64,000 nucleotides of DNA from Arthrobacter_D sp015752045 (GCF_015752045.1 NZ_JADOUS010000007.1:62001-126000), one strand, 5' to 3'. Numbered from the stretch's first letter, positions 26,970 to 35,282 are shown. A program made the numbers and translations. The notes: generated by a model from the letters alone, not told the origin.

Positions 26970-28439
26970 CTACTTCCCGCGGATGATCCGTCGGAGCCGG
27001 GACAGGCGGGACCCGATGTCCCGCTCCGCCCCCCGGTCCGTCGGCTCGTAGTAGTCCCGGCCCACCAGGTCGTCCGGCGCGTACTGCTGCGCCGCGATCC
27101 CGTGCGGCTCGTCGTGGGAGTAGACGTACCCCTTCCCATGACCGAGCTGGGAGGCACCGGGGTAGTGCGCGTCCCGCAGGTGCGCCGGGATACCCTGGCC
27201 GCGGCCCGCCCGCACATCGGCGATGGCGGCGTTGATGCCGTTGTAGGCAGCATTCGACTTCGGCGCGGTGGCGATGTGCACGACCGCCTCGGCGAGGATG
27301 ATCCTGGCCTCGGGCATGCCCACGAGCTGGACGGCCTGGGCAGCGGCGACCGCCGTCTGCAGTGCCGTCGGGTCCGCCATCCCGACGTCCTCCGACGCCG
27401 AGATCATGAGCCTGCGGGCGATGAACCGAGGGTCCTCCCCGGCCTCGAGCATCTTCGCCACGTAGTGCAGCGCGGCGTCGACGTCCGATCCGCGCAGGGA
27501 TTTGATGAACGCGCTCGCGACGTCGTAGTGCTGGTCGCCGGCACGGTCGTAGCGCAGGGCGGCGACGTCGACCGCCTTCTCCGCGTGCTGCAGCGTGACC
27601 AGCACGGGCAGGACACCCTGCCCGTCCTGCTCGTCCTCGGCCGTCGCCTCATCGATCGGGCCGGGCCGCGCGTGCCCGACGGCCGGGACGTCCCTCTCGG
27701 ACTGCGCGACGCCGGCAGCCGCCTCCAGCGCGGTCAGGCCACGCCGGGCGTCGCCTGCGGCCAGGCGGACGAGGTGTTCGAGCGCTTCCTCGGACACCTC
27801 GACGGTGCCGGCGAGCCCGCGCTCGTCGTCGACGGCCCGCTGGAGCAGGCCGCGGATGTCCGCCTCGTCGAGCGGCCGCAGGGTCTGCAGGAGCGATCGG
27901 GAGAGCAGCGGCGACACCACCGAGAAGGACGGGTTCTCCGTGGTGGCCGCGATGAGGACCACCCAGCCGTTCTCCACCCCGGGCAGCAGGGCGTCTTGCT
28001 GGGCCTTGTTGAAGCGGTGGATCTCGTCGAGGAACAGGACGGTGGTCTGCCGGTACAGGTCGCGGGAGGTCAGGGCGTCGTCCATGACGCGGCGTACGTC
28101 CTTGACGCCGGCCGTGATGGCGGACAGTTCCACGAACTTCCGGCCCTGGCCGCGCGCGATCACGTGGGCGAGCGTCGTCTTGCCCGTCCCGGGCGGGCCC
28201 CACAGGATCACGGACGACGGCGCCGCGTGGGCTCCCGGATCGTGCTCCCCCGCGAGCGTCCGCAGCGGCGATCCCCGGCCCAGCAGGTGCTGCTGGCCGA
28301 CGACCTCGTCCAGGCTGCGCGGTCGCATCCTCACGGCGAGCGGGCTGCGGGGACGCAGGCCGGCCGAACCGCGCACACCGCCGGCGGGCGCGTCGTCCGG
28401 TTCGTCGTCGTCGGCCGCGGCACTGAATAGATCATTCAC
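26970..28439 (-). CDS. rarA: Replication-associated recombination protein RarA (MgsA family AAA+ ATPase)
   Basis: An AAA+ clamp-loader-like ATPase that acts at stalled forks. Walker A GPPGTGKT is at residues 81-88 and Walker B LFLDE at 135-139, followed by HRFNKAQQDALL. The C-terminal tetramerisation region contains SEDVGMADP and FIKSLRGSDVDAALHY, typical of RarA. The GTG at 28437-28439 (VNDLFSAA) fits the family start; a GTG eight codons upstream (28463) is an alternative. It is divergent from the acVLRF1 gene. Confidence 0.93.
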   Translation of the reverse strand: MNDLFSAAADDDEPDDAPAGGVRGSAGLRPRSPLAVRMRPRSLDEVVGQQHLLGRGSPLRTLAGEHDPGAHAAPSSVILWGPPGTGKTTLAHVIARGQGRKFVELSAITAGVKDVRRVMDDALTSRDLYRQTTVLFLDEIHRFNKAQQDALLPGVENGWVVLIAATTENPSFSVVSPLLSRSLLQTLRPLDEADIRGLLQRAVDDERGLAGTVEVSEEALEHLVRLAAGDARRGLTALEAAAGVAQSERDVPAVGHARPGPIDEATAEDEQDGQGVLPVLVTLQHAEKAVDVAALRYDRAGDQHYDVASAFIKSLRGSDVDAALHYVAKMLEAGEDPRFIARRLMISASEDVGMADPTALQTAVAAAQAVQLVGMPEARIILAEAVVHIATAPKSNAAYNGINAAIADVRAGRGQGIPAHLRDAHYPGASQLGHGKGYVYSHDEPHGIAAQQYAPDDLVGRDYYEPTDRGAERDIGSRLSRLRRIIRGK

Positions 28440-28537
28440 GGCCTCAACGTTACTGTGGGCCACTGACGTGCAGGCACCCGCCGGGGCTCCTCCGGAGGAC
28501 GGCGGCCGGACCGCGCACCCCCGACGAGAGGAAGCCG

Positions 28538-29290
28538 ATGACCCCCAGCAGGTCCGTCCTCGTCGAGGCCCGGCGCCTCGACGGGTGGCTCGAGCGCTTC
28601 CAGGCCCGCAACGGCCCGTTCGGCGCGCAGGCCCTCCCCGAGCGCGCCGACGGCTCCGTCACCGTCACCGCCGCGAACGGCTGCATCGCGGTCCTGACCC
28701 CGCCCCTGCCGCCGGGCACCATCCCCGGTCCTGTCCCAGGTGGCGGATCCCGTCGTGCGGAGGACGGATCGGCCGGAGGCGCGGTCGAGGCCCCCGGGGA
28801 CGCCGGCCTCATCGCGGACCTGCTCTCCGCGGTCGACCCGACGATCACCGTGGGGCTGCTGCTCATCCGGCGTGGCGGCTATTCCGTGGGCGTCGCGCGG
28901 GACGGCGGGATCGTCGCCTCGAAGACGGGCACGCGCTACGTCCAGGGCAGGACGGCCGCCGGCGGCTGGTCCCAGCAGCGCTTCGCGCGGCGGAGGGCCA
29001 ACCAGGCCGACGCCCTCGTCGAGGAGACAGCGGCCCGCGCCGCCGCCCTCTTCGCGGCCCACCCGCCGTCGTGCCTGCAGCTCGGCGGCGACCGGACGCT
29101 GGCCACGGGCACCCTCGGCGAGGCCGCCCTCTCCCGGTTCGCGGGGCTCCCCCGGGTCCCGTTCCTCACGGTGCCGGACCCCCGCTTCGCGGTGCTCAAA
29201 GAGGCGGCCCGCACAGCCCTGTCCATCCGGATCACGGTGACGGACCCGCCCGCGGAGAGCGTCGACCCGGCCCCTGGCGCGGATTCCTGA
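28538..29290 (+). CDS. acVLRF1-family peptidyl-tRNA hydrolase-like protein
   Basis: A 250-residue cytosolic protein of the actinobacterial Vms1-like release-factor-1 family. The diagnostic segment is GRTAAGGWSQQRFARRRANQ (residues 137-156), in which G143-W-S-Q146 supplies the GxxQ loop that replaces the GGQ of class I release factors. The preceding strand region (ITVGLLLIRRGGYSVGVA) and the C-terminal eRF1-like alpha/beta fold fit. Family members are thought to free nascent chains from peptidyl-tRNA on stalled large subunits; this is known from eukaryotic Vms1/ANKZF1 and inferred here. A GAGAGG ribosome site precedes the ATG. Confidence 0.82.
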   Translation: MTPSRSVLVEARRLDGWLERFQARNGPFGAQALPERADGSVTVTAANGCIAVLTPPLPPGTIPGPVPGGGSRRAEDGSAGGAVEAPGDAGLIADLLSAVDPTITVGLLLIRRGGYSVGVARDGGIVASKTGTRYVQGRTAAGGWSQQRFARRRANQADALVEETAARAAALFAAHPPSCLQLGGDRTLATGTLGEAALSRFAGLPRVPFLTVPDPRFAVLKEAARTALSIRITVTDPPAESVDPAPGADS

Positions 29291-29361
29291 GCGCGACACC
29301 ATTCCCCCGGCGGCGCGATCACCGACAGCGCCACCCGACGGCGTCGCCGATCGGCGACCCT

Positions 29362-30024
29362 TCAGACCTCCCGGACGGCTGCCGCACGGAGGGCGGTGAT
29401 CGCCGCGGCGGCGTCGTCCGCCCCGTAGACCGAGGAACCGGCGACGAAGACGGTCGCCCCGGCATCGGCGGCGCGCAGGATCGTCTCCTCCGTGATGCCG
29501 CCGTCCACCTGGATGGCGAGCGGTCGGTCCGCCCCCCGGACGGCCTCGGCGGCCCGGCGGATCTTCGGGAGGGTCAGGTCGAGGAAGGACTGCCCGCCGA
29601 AGCCGGGCTCAACCGTCATCACGAGCAGCAGGTCCAGCTCGCCGAGCATGTCCAGGTAGGGCTCCACGGGCGTGGCCGGCCGCAGCGCCATGCCGGCCTT
29701 CGCGCCGGCGTCCCGCAGCTCACGGGCCAGCCTGACCGGGGCCGCCGCTGCTTCCGCATGGAAGGTCACCGACGCGGCGCCGGCCTCCGCGTAGGCCGGC
29801 GCCCAGCGGTCGGCGTCCTCGATCATGAGGTGCACGTCGAGCGGCAGCGGGCTGACCTGCTGGATCCTCCTGACGATCGGCAGACCGAGCGTGAGGTTCG
29901 GTACGAAGTGGTTGTCCATCACGTCCACGTGCACGGCGTCGGCCGACGCGATGCGCTGCAGTTCGGTCTCCAGGTTCACGAAGTCCGCCGAGAGGATGCT
30001 CGGATTGATACGGAGATGCGCCAT
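29362..30024 (-). CDS. rpe: Ribulose-phosphate 3-epimerase
   Basis: A 220-residue TIM-barrel enzyme of the pentose phosphate pathway. Metal and catalytic segments are LRINPSILSADF at the start, HVDVMDNHFVPNLT (the usual DGHFVPN reads DNHFVPN here), MTVEPGFGGQSF and QVDGGITEETI. The asparagine in place of glycine in DGHFVPN is a common actinobacterial variant. It lies 50 bp downstream of rsmB, with a tandem repeat in the spacer and an AGGAACGAAAGGA ribosome region. Confidence 0.95.
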   Translation of the reverse strand: MAHLRINPSILSADFVNLETELQRIASADAVHVDVMDNHFVPNLTLGLPIVRRIQQVSPLPLDVHLMIEDADRWAPAYAEAGAASVTFHAEAAAAPVRLARELRDAGAKAGMALRPATPVEPYLDMLGELDLLLVMTVEPGFGGQSFLDLTLPKIRRAAEAVRGADRPLAIQVDGGITEETILRAADAGATVFVAGSSVYGADDAAAAITALRAAAVREV

Positions 30025-30045
30025 TGCCGTTCCTTTCGTTCCTCT

Positions 30046-30069
30046 GTCCTGACGTCCTGACGTCCTGAC
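30046..30069. repeat. 8-bp x 3 tandem repeat between rsmB and rpe
   Basis: GTCCTGAC is repeated three times in perfect tandem (30046-30053, 30054-30061, 30062-30069) in the 50-bp spacer. On the transcript strand each unit reads GUCAGGAC and offers an AGGA, so copy number changes would alter spacing or ribosome-site-like content ahead of rpe. Confidence 0.85.
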
Positions 30070-30074
30070 GGCCC

Positions 30075-31658
30075 TCAGGGATTCTTGCGGATGAGCGCGA
30101 GGTACATCGCGTCCGTGCCGTGCACGTGGGGCCAGAGCTGGGCGCTGGTCCCGTGCCCGGCGTCGAGCGGTCCCCCGATGCTCACGGCGTCGAGCGCGGA
30201 TCCGGCGTCGAGCCGCTCGAAGCCCGGGCGCTTGCGCAGGCAGTCGTCGACGACGGCGTCCGTCTCCGCGTGGTGCGGCGAGCAGGTCACGTAGGCCACG
30301 ACGCCGCCGGGGGCGACGGCGTCCAGCGCGGAGGTGAGGAGCTCACGTTGCAGGGGTGCGAGGCCCACGAGGTCCGACGGCTTCCGGCGCCAGCGGGACT
30401 CCGGACGACGGCGCAGCGCGCCCAGCCCCGTGCAGGGCGCGTCGACGAGGACGCGGTCGTAGTGGTCCGGCTGCTCCTGCCCGATGTCCCGGCCGTCCCC
30501 GACGCGGACGGTCCAGGAATCCTCCGGCAGGGGCCGCAGCGCCTGCCGGACCAGCTGGGCGCGGTGCGGGACCGGCTCGTTCGCCGTCAGGTGCACGCCG
30601 GTGTCGAGCCCGATCGCCGCGAGGAGGGCGGTCTTGCCGCCGGGGCCCGCGCACAGGTCGAGCCACTGCTCGGCTCCGCCCGGCCGGCTGCCGTGGAGGT
30701 CGACGGCGGCCAGGGCGCGCGCCACGAGCTGCGACCCGGAATCCTGCACACGGAGGGTGCCCGTGGCGATTCCGGGGAGCCTGCTGACGTCGCCGCCCGA
30801 GTAGTAGGCCGATCCCGGTGCCAGCCGGCCCGGCTCGGCCCCTTCCTCGAGGGCGTCGTCGAGCGTGCCGAGTCCCGGCAGGGCGACGAGATGGACCATG
30901 GGTGCGGCATTGTCCGCCGCCAGCAGGGCGTCGATCTCCGTGACGTCCCGGCCGTGGGCGACGAGCGCCTGGCGCATCGCGCGGACGATCCACTCGGGAT
31001 GGCTGTGCGTCAGGGCCGCGATCGCCGTCGGGTCCGTCAGGCCCTCGACGAGTGCGGCGGTCCAGCCCTCCCGGTCATGCGCGGTGACCTTGCGGAGCAC
31101 GGCGTTCACGAGCGAGGAGGGCCCTGCACCAATCACGGCACGCACGAGGCCCACGGTCTGGTCGAGCGCCGCGTGGGCAGGCACGCGCATCGCCAGGAGT
31201 TGGTGCACGCCGAGCCTCAGGGCGTCCAGGACGGCGGGGTCGAGCTGGTCCAGTGGACGGTCGACGCAGCGGGCCAGGACGGCGTCGTAGGTGCCCTGCC
31301 CCCGCAGGGCACCGTAGGTGAGCTCCGTCGCGAAGCCTGCGTCGCGACGGTCGAGGCGGTGCTTGCGGATGCTGGCCGGCAGGACGAGGTTCGCGTACGC
31401 GTCCTCGCCGGCGACGGCTCGCAGGACCTCGAACGCCACGAGGCGCGCCGGATCGGCGCGCCGGGTGCGCTGCGACGGCGCGGCCTGGGAGAACCGGCGT
31501 TCGCCGCCGCGGTTCCGTTCCCGGCCCTGGTCGTCGCGACGCCGGGTGCCGCCGGCCTGGCCGGCGCCCTGGCCGTTGCCTCCACCCTTGCCCGCGGCGC
31601 CCGGCCTGCGCTCACTGCGCCCGCCTGATCCTTTGTCCGTTCCTCCGGTCGTGCTCAC
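30075..31658 (-). CDS. rsmB: 16S rRNA (cytosine-967-C5)-methyltransferase
   Basis: A 527-residue methyltransferase. A low-complexity basic Gly/Arg-rich head (residues 2-70) precedes an N-terminal NusB-like domain (DPARLVAFEVLRAVAGEDAYANLVLP), then the SAM-binding domain with LDLCAGPGGKTALLA, the VLVDAPCTGLGALRR catalytic-type Cys and the second Cys in YVTCSPHHAETD. The frame is open much further upstream across fmt and def, but the GTG at 31656-31658 makes a GTGA overlap with the fmt stop and is the sensible start. It is part of def-fmt-rsmB. Confidence 0.94.
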   Translation of the reverse strand: MSTTGGTDKGSGGRSERRPGAAGKGGGNGQGAGQAGGTRRRDDQGRERNRGGERRFSQAAPSQRTRRADPARLVAFEVLRAVAGEDAYANLVLPASIRKHRLDRRDAGFATELTYGALRGQGTYDAVLARCVDRPLDQLDPAVLDALRLGVHQLLAMRVPAHAALDQTVGLVRAVIGAGPSSLVNAVLRKVTAHDREGWTAALVEGLTDPTAIAALTHSHPEWIVRAMRQALVAHGRDVTEIDALLAADNAAPMVHLVALPGLGTLDDALEEGAEPGRLAPGSAYYSGGDVSRLPGIATGTLRVQDSGSQLVARALAAVDLHGSRPGGAEQWLDLCAGPGGKTALLAAIGLDTGVHLTANEPVPHRAQLVRQALRPLPEDSWTVRVGDGRDIGQEQPDHYDRVLVDAPCTGLGALRRRPESRWRRKPSDLVGLAPLQRELLTSALDAVAPGGVVAYVTCSPHHAETDAVVDDCLRKRPGFERLDAGSALDAVSIGGPLDAGHGTSAQLWPHVHGTDAMYLALIRKNP

Positions 31659-32602
31659 TCGAACACCAGCTTTCCGCGCGTCGCCGCGCCCCGCGCCCAG
31701 TCGAGGGCGCTCATCATCTTCTTCCCGGCCGGCTGCAGGTCGCCGAGGACCAGCGCGTCCGTACCGGTTCCCACCAGGACCTGCCGCCCGACGACGTCGA
31801 CCCGGCCGGGTGGGAGGGCAGGCTGTCCAGGGTCCGCGCCTCCGTCCCCGCTGCCGGGGACGGGCGCGACGGGCCCGAGTTTCACCCGCTGCCCGTCGAG
31901 CGTTGTCCACGCCCCGGGTTCGGGGGTCACCGCGTTGATGCGGCGGCGCACGGCGACGGCCGGTTGCGACCAGTCGATCCGCGCGTCCTCGATCGTGAGC
32001 TTCGGGGCGAGGCTGACGTCGCCCGTCTGCGGCGTCGCCGTCACGCGGCCTGCTTCGAGGCCGGAGAGGGTCTGCACGAGCAGGACCGCGCCGCTGTGGG
32101 AGAGGCGTTCGAGGACTGCCCCACTCGTGACGCCCGGGCCGAGCGTCTCCGTCATCACACCGAAGACGGGCCCCGTGTCGAGCCCCTCCTCGAGGAGGAA
32201 CGTCGTCGCGCCCGTGACGTCGTCCCCGGCGAGGACGGCGTGCTGCACGGGCGCCGCGCCCCGCCAGGCCGGCAGGACCGAGAAGTGCAGATTGATCCAG
32301 CCGTGCCGCGGGACGGCGAGTCCGGCCCGCGGGACGATGCCGCCGTAGGCGACGATCGCCGCGGCGTCGAGATCGAGGGCGCCCAGCCGTGTGACCAGTT
32401 CGGGGGTGAAGCGGTTCGCCTTGATGACGGGCAGCCCGAGCTCCTCGGCCGCGGCGGCGACCGGGCTCGGGGTCAGGACCTTCCGGCGTCCCACGGGCGC
32501 GTCGACCCGGGTGAGGACGGCGACGACGTCGAACCCTGCGTCCACGAGCGCCCGCAGCGACGGGACGGCGACCCCGGGCGTCCCCGCGAAGAGGATCCTC
32601 AT
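31655..32602 (-). CDS. fmt: Methionyl-tRNA formyltransferase
   Basis: A 315-residue enzyme that formylates initiator Met-tRNA. Motifs are MRILFAGTPGVAVPSLRAL, the catalytic region INLHFSVLPAWRGAAPVQHA, and LDTGPVF; a C-terminal OB-fold tRNA-binding domain follows. The usual HxSLLP reads HFSVLP. The ATG at 32600-32602 overlaps the def stop (ATGA), so def, fmt and rsmB are translationally coupled. Confidence 0.96.
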   Translation of the reverse strand: MRILFAGTPGVAVPSLRALVDAGFDVVAVLTRVDAPVGRRKVLTPSPVAAAAEELGLPVIKANRFTPELVTRLGALDLDAAAIVAYGGIVPRAGLAVPRHGWINLHFSVLPAWRGAAPVQHAVLAGDDVTGATTFLLEEGLDTGPVFGVMTETLGPGVTSGAVLERLSHSGAVLLVQTLSGLEAGRVTATPQTGDVSLAPKLTIEDARIDWSQPAVAVRRRINAVTPEPGAWTTLDGQRVKLGPVAPVPGSGDGGADPGQPALPPGRVDVVGRQVLVGTGTDALVLGDLQPAGKKMMSALDWARGAATRGKLVFE

Positions 32603-33207
32603 CGGCCGGTCCGGCCCGCTGCGCCGGCGCCTCCGCTGCCCGACGGCGCCGCGGAACGGGTGAAGCTGGACCCGAGGGACCGTGAGCGTTCTTCCGCGGT
32701 CCGTGAGGTGACGCGGTTGTAGTCGGCACTCCTGATGGCCCTGAGGGCGTTCTTCCGGTCCTCGCCCGCGAGCCGGTCGATGTACAGCGTCCCGCGGAGG
32801 TGGTCGGTCTCGTGCTGGAGCGCGCGCGCCAGCATGCCGGTGCCCTCCACCGCGATGTCCTGGCCGGACGCGTCCTTGCCGGTGACGCGTGCCCAGTCGG
32901 ATCGGTCGACGAAGCTCCCGAGGCCGGGTACGGACAGGCAGCCTTCGACGTCGGACTCCCCCTGGGAGGCACCGCCGACCTCGAGCACCGGGTTCACCAC
33001 GTGCCCCTCGGCGCCGTCCACCCGGTAGGTGAAGACCTGGAGCCCGATGCCGACCTGCGGCGCGGCGAGGCCGGCCCCCTGCACGTCGATCATCGTCTCG
33101 GTCATGTCCTCGACCAGCCGGGCGAGCTCGGGCCCGAACTCGGTGACCTCCGCGGCGGGGGTACGGAGGATCGGATCACCGATCATGCGGATACTCAGGA
33201 CGGCCAT
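32599..33207 (-). CDS. def: Peptide deformylase
   Basis: A 202-residue metalloenzyme that removes N-formyl groups. All three motifs are present: GAGLAAPQVG (44-53), EGCLSVPG with the metal cysteine C90, and QHETDH (H132, E133, H136). The C-terminal 30 residues are a Ser/Gly/Ala-rich tail beyond the catalytic core. The open frame extends 39 codons upstream through an Ala/Ser/Glu repeat (EASEASE), but the ATG at 33205-33207 (MAVLSIRMIGDPILR) is the family start. Confidence 0.94.
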   Translation of the reverse strand: MAVLSIRMIGDPILRTPAAEVTEFGPELARLVEDMTETMIDVQGAGLAAPQVGIGLQVFTYRVDGAEGHVVNPVLEVGGASQGESDVEGCLSVPGLGSFVDRSDWARVTGKDASGQDIAVEGTGMLARALQHETDHLRGTLYIDRLAGEDRKNALRAIRSADYNRVTSRTAEERSRSLGSSFTRSAAPSGSGGAGAAGRTGR

Positions 33208-33434
33208 CGGTGCTCTGTTCCTCGCTTCGGTCATTTCGGATGCTTCGGATGCTTCGACTGCTTCGATCGCTTCGGACCGGATGCGCGGTGCCGCGCCGGT
33301 CGGAGGATGTCGTGGGGCCCGCACCCTGATCGGGGGGCGAGGTTCCCGTCAATCCTAGTGGCGCGGCGCCCCGGGCAGAATCCGGCCCGGGACGGCGGCC
33401 GGGCGGTCGACGGCTCCTGGCCGCGGGCCGTGCC

Positions 33435-34310
33435 TCAGGCGGGCAGGGCGGTCTCGACGGGGACCACCCGGCCGGGCGGCGGACCGAGCGGCAGGAGCGC
33501 GCGACCCGCCTCGTCGGCGTCGAGCCCCGCTTCCCACGCCCGGCGGAGCGCGCAGAACCGCAGCCAGTGATTCTTCAGCACGGCGGGATTGGCCCTCATG
33601 GCCCGCACCTCTGTCTGGCCCACGGCCACCCCGAGCAGCAGCGGCTGGTCCCCGTGCGCCCACGGCCGCCACTCGCCCTTCTGGGGGTCGACGACGGACT
33701 CCTCCGCCTTCATCCCCGCCACGAGCTGCATCACCACCTTGTCGTCCAGCGCCTTCACGAAACCGTCGCGGTCGGTGTTCTTGGTCTTGTAGTCGATCAG
33801 GCATGTACGTCCACCGATCGTGGCGACGAGGTCCAGGGTGCCCGCATAGCCGAGTTCGCTGTTCCAGACCGTCAGTTCCGGCTCCACGGGACGCACGTCG
33901 TACAGCTCCCACCATTCGTCGAACCGCTGGGCGAAGCCTGCCTCGCCCGCCTCCTCGAGGGCCAGGCGGGCGGTGTCGAGCTCGTCGGGACGCCCGAGGG
34001 CCCGCAGCGCCACCTGTTCGCAGTAGTGGTGGACGCGCGTTCCGCGCACGGCTGCCTCGTCGCGGTAACGTTCGGCTGCCGACGCGGCCTCCCGGACCGC
34101 CGTGCGCAGCTCCGAGGGATTCCCCAGGGCTCCCGGCAGGCGGGCGTCCCGCGAGAGGGCGCTGGCCGCCATGTGGCCGTACCAGCCGCCGAGGGAGGTG
34201 GGGAGCTGCGAGATGACGGTGGTGATGGACGGGACGGCGGGCTGCTCCGACGTGGAGCGGGCGTACATCCGGCCGTGCGGTGTTGCGTGGGCGAGGAGCG
34301 GGGCGGTCAT
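33435..34310 (-). CDS. PD-(D/E)XK nuclease-superfamily-like protein, function unknown
   Basis: A 291-residue cytosolic protein. The segment GYAGTLDLVATIGGRTCLIDYKTKN carries the D...DxK pattern of PD-(D/E)XK nucleases (RecB/Cas4-like fold), with an upstream HHYCEQVALRALGR and helical N-terminus SLGGWYGHMAASAL. No helicase domain or nuclease partner is adjacent. Similar single-domain proteins occur throughout actinobacteria without assigned function. The 227-bp gap to def holds only short ATGCTTCGG-type repeats. Start ATG at 34308-34310. Confidence 0.75.
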   Translation of the reverse strand: MTAPLLAHATPHGRMYARSTSEQPAVPSITTVISQLPTSLGGWYGHMAASALSRDARLPGALGNPSELRTAVREAASAAERYRDEAAVRGTRVHHYCEQVALRALGRPDELDTARLALEEAGEAGFAQRFDEWWELYDVRPVEPELTVWNSELGYAGTLDLVATIGGRTCLIDYKTKNTDRDGFVKALDDKVVMQLVAGMKAEESVVDPQKGEWRPWAHGDQPLLLGVAVGQTEVRAMRANPAVLKNHWLRFCALRRAWEAGLDADEAGRALLPLGPPPGRVVPVETALPA

Positions 34311-34461
34311 GGCTCCAGTCTCTCAGGTACCTCCGACACAGCGCTCCCCCGCCGATTGGACGAACCCCCGAACGTCCTATAGAGTTTTCTCTCGTTGGAA
34401 AACGACGAAACACCGCGAAATGCACGGCGTGGAGCAGGGGTTTCGGGTTCGTTTTTCTCTT

Positions 34462-34535
34462 GCGGACGTAGCTCAGCTGGCTAGAGCACCACCTTGCCAA
34501 GGTGGATGTCGCGGGTTCGAATCCCGTCGTCCGCT
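34462..34535 (+). tRNA. tRNA-Gly (GCC), copy 1
   Basis: A complete cloverleaf of 74 nt: acceptor GCGGACG/CGTCCGC, D-arm GCTCAGCTGGCTAGAGC, anticodon arm CCACC-TTGCCAA-GGTGG with anticodon GCC, and T-arm GCGGGTTCGAATCCCG(T). No encoded CCA. An identical copy lies at 34792. Confidence 0.97.
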
Positions 34536-34587
34536 CGCAAGTCACTGTATGGCCGGATCCGTCCGGTGGTCGGAGCAATCCGACCAT

Positions 34588-34658
34588 GGTGGGGTGGCCG
34601 AGAGGCGAGGCAGCGGCCTGCAAAGCCGTATACGCGGGTTCGAATCCCGTCCCCACCT
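34588..34658 (+). tRNA. tRNA-Cys (GCA)
   Basis: A 71-nt cloverleaf with acceptor GGTGGGG/CCCCACC, anticodon stem CGGC/GCCG and loop CTGCAAA (anticodon GCA), and the T-arm GCGGGTTCGAATCCCGT. Confidence 0.95.
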
Positions 34659-34691
34659 CGTTGCAGGACGAGCATGAATACCCATGGCAAT

Positions 34692-34763
34692 GGGCGATTG
34701 GCGCAGCGGTAGCGCGCTTCCCTGACACGGAAGAGGTCACTGGTTCGATCCCAGTATCGCCCA
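34692..34763 (+). tRNA. tRNA-Val (GAC)
   Basis: A 72-nt cloverleaf: acceptor GGGCGAT/ATCGCCC, anticodon stem CTTCC/GGAAG with loop CTGACAC (anticodon GAC), T-arm CTGGTTCGATCCCAG. It is followed six bases later by a terminator. Confidence 0.95.
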
Positions 34764-34768
34764 CTACG

Positions 34769-34791
34769 GCGCCCCCTCGTGGGCGCTTTTT
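34769..34791 (+). terminator. Intrinsic terminator after tRNA-Val
   Basis: Stem GCGCCC/GGGCGC with a six-base loop and then TTTTT, ending on the base just before the second tRNA-Gly. It would stop transcription of the Gly-Cys-Val group immediately before the next tRNA. Confidence 0.85.
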
Positions 34792-34865
34792 GCGGACGTA
34801 GCTCAGCTGGCTAGAGCACCACCTTGCCAAGGTGGATGTCGCGGGTTCGAATCCCGTCGTCCGCT
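34792..34865 (+). tRNA. tRNA-Gly (GCC), copy 2
   Basis: Identical over all 74 nt to the copy at 34462. It starts right after the T-run of the terminator and is followed by a second terminator, so there is no room for an own promoter between the terminator and the gene; it is probably expressed by read-through or from a promoter inside tRNA-Val. Confidence 0.97.
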
Positions 34866-34887
34866 CTCAGGCCGGTTGTCGGCCGTT

Positions 34888-34918
34888 GCCCGGTCCTGGC
34901 GAGGACCGGGCATTTTTT
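34888..34918 (+). terminator. Intrinsic terminator after the tRNA cluster
   Basis: A perfect 9-bp stem GCCCGGTCC/GGACCGGGC, six-base loop, then ATTTTTTAT. A canonical rho-independent terminator. Confidence 0.9.
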
Positions 34919-35030
34919 ATGCTCCGCCGTCGGTGAACCGCACCCTTCCGCGCGAGCGCTCCTCCTGGTCCTCCCCTATGCTGGATGCAGCGGAAACGGA
35001 CTGCGTTTCCACGACCGAAAGGAGGAGTCC

Positions 35031-35282
35031 GTGGGTTTATTTGACGGGCTCAAGGGCAAGGCCGGCACCCTCGCGGGTAAGGCGACCGAACTGATTGGCG
35101 ACAATTCCGACAAGGTGAAGAACGGCATCGGGAAAGCTGGCGACTTCGTCGACAGCAGGACCCATGGCAAGTACTCGCACCACATCGACGGAGTGCAGAC
35201 GAAGGCTTCGGAGATGGTCGACAAGGTCGACAAGAAGGACGGCAAGGGCGGCTTCGGCCCCACCTCCCCGCCGGCCGTATAG
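35031..35282 (+). CDS. Rv0909/MT0933-like antitoxin-family small protein
   Basis: An 83-residue basic/helical protein beginning GLFDGLKGKAGTLAGKATELI, with a central GIGKAGDFVDSRTHGKYSHHID and a Lys/Asp-rich tail. This matches the small actinobacterial family annotated as MT0933-like antitoxins. No toxin gene is adjacent on either strand, so a toxin-antitoxin role is doubtful here. The start is GTG at 35031 with an ideal AAAGGAGG ribosome site; upstream in-frame ATGs fall inside tRNA-Gly and are not used. Confidence 0.82.
   Translation: MGLFDGLKGKAGTLAGKATELIGDNSDKVKNGIGKAGDFVDSRTHGKYSHHIDGVQTKASEMVDKVDKKDGKGGFGPTSPPAV

Noticed and set aside
31659..32972. Large N-terminal extension of rsmB
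   Set aside because: The open frame crosses fmt and part of def; residues are Arg/Pro-rich and the GTGA junction with fmt marks the real start.
33225..33290. ATGCTTCGG-like repeats as a possible CRISPR or microsatellite array
   Set aside because: Units are too short and directly adjacent with no spacers; at most a small slippage-type repeat.
34462..34865. tRNA cluster as an integration (attachment) site
   Set aside because: Both tRNA-Gly copies are complete and no integrase, phage gene or flanking partial tRNA repeat is present.
35031..35282. Toxin-antitoxin module
   Set aside because: Only the antitoxin-like protein is present; no compatible toxin lies within a few kilobases.
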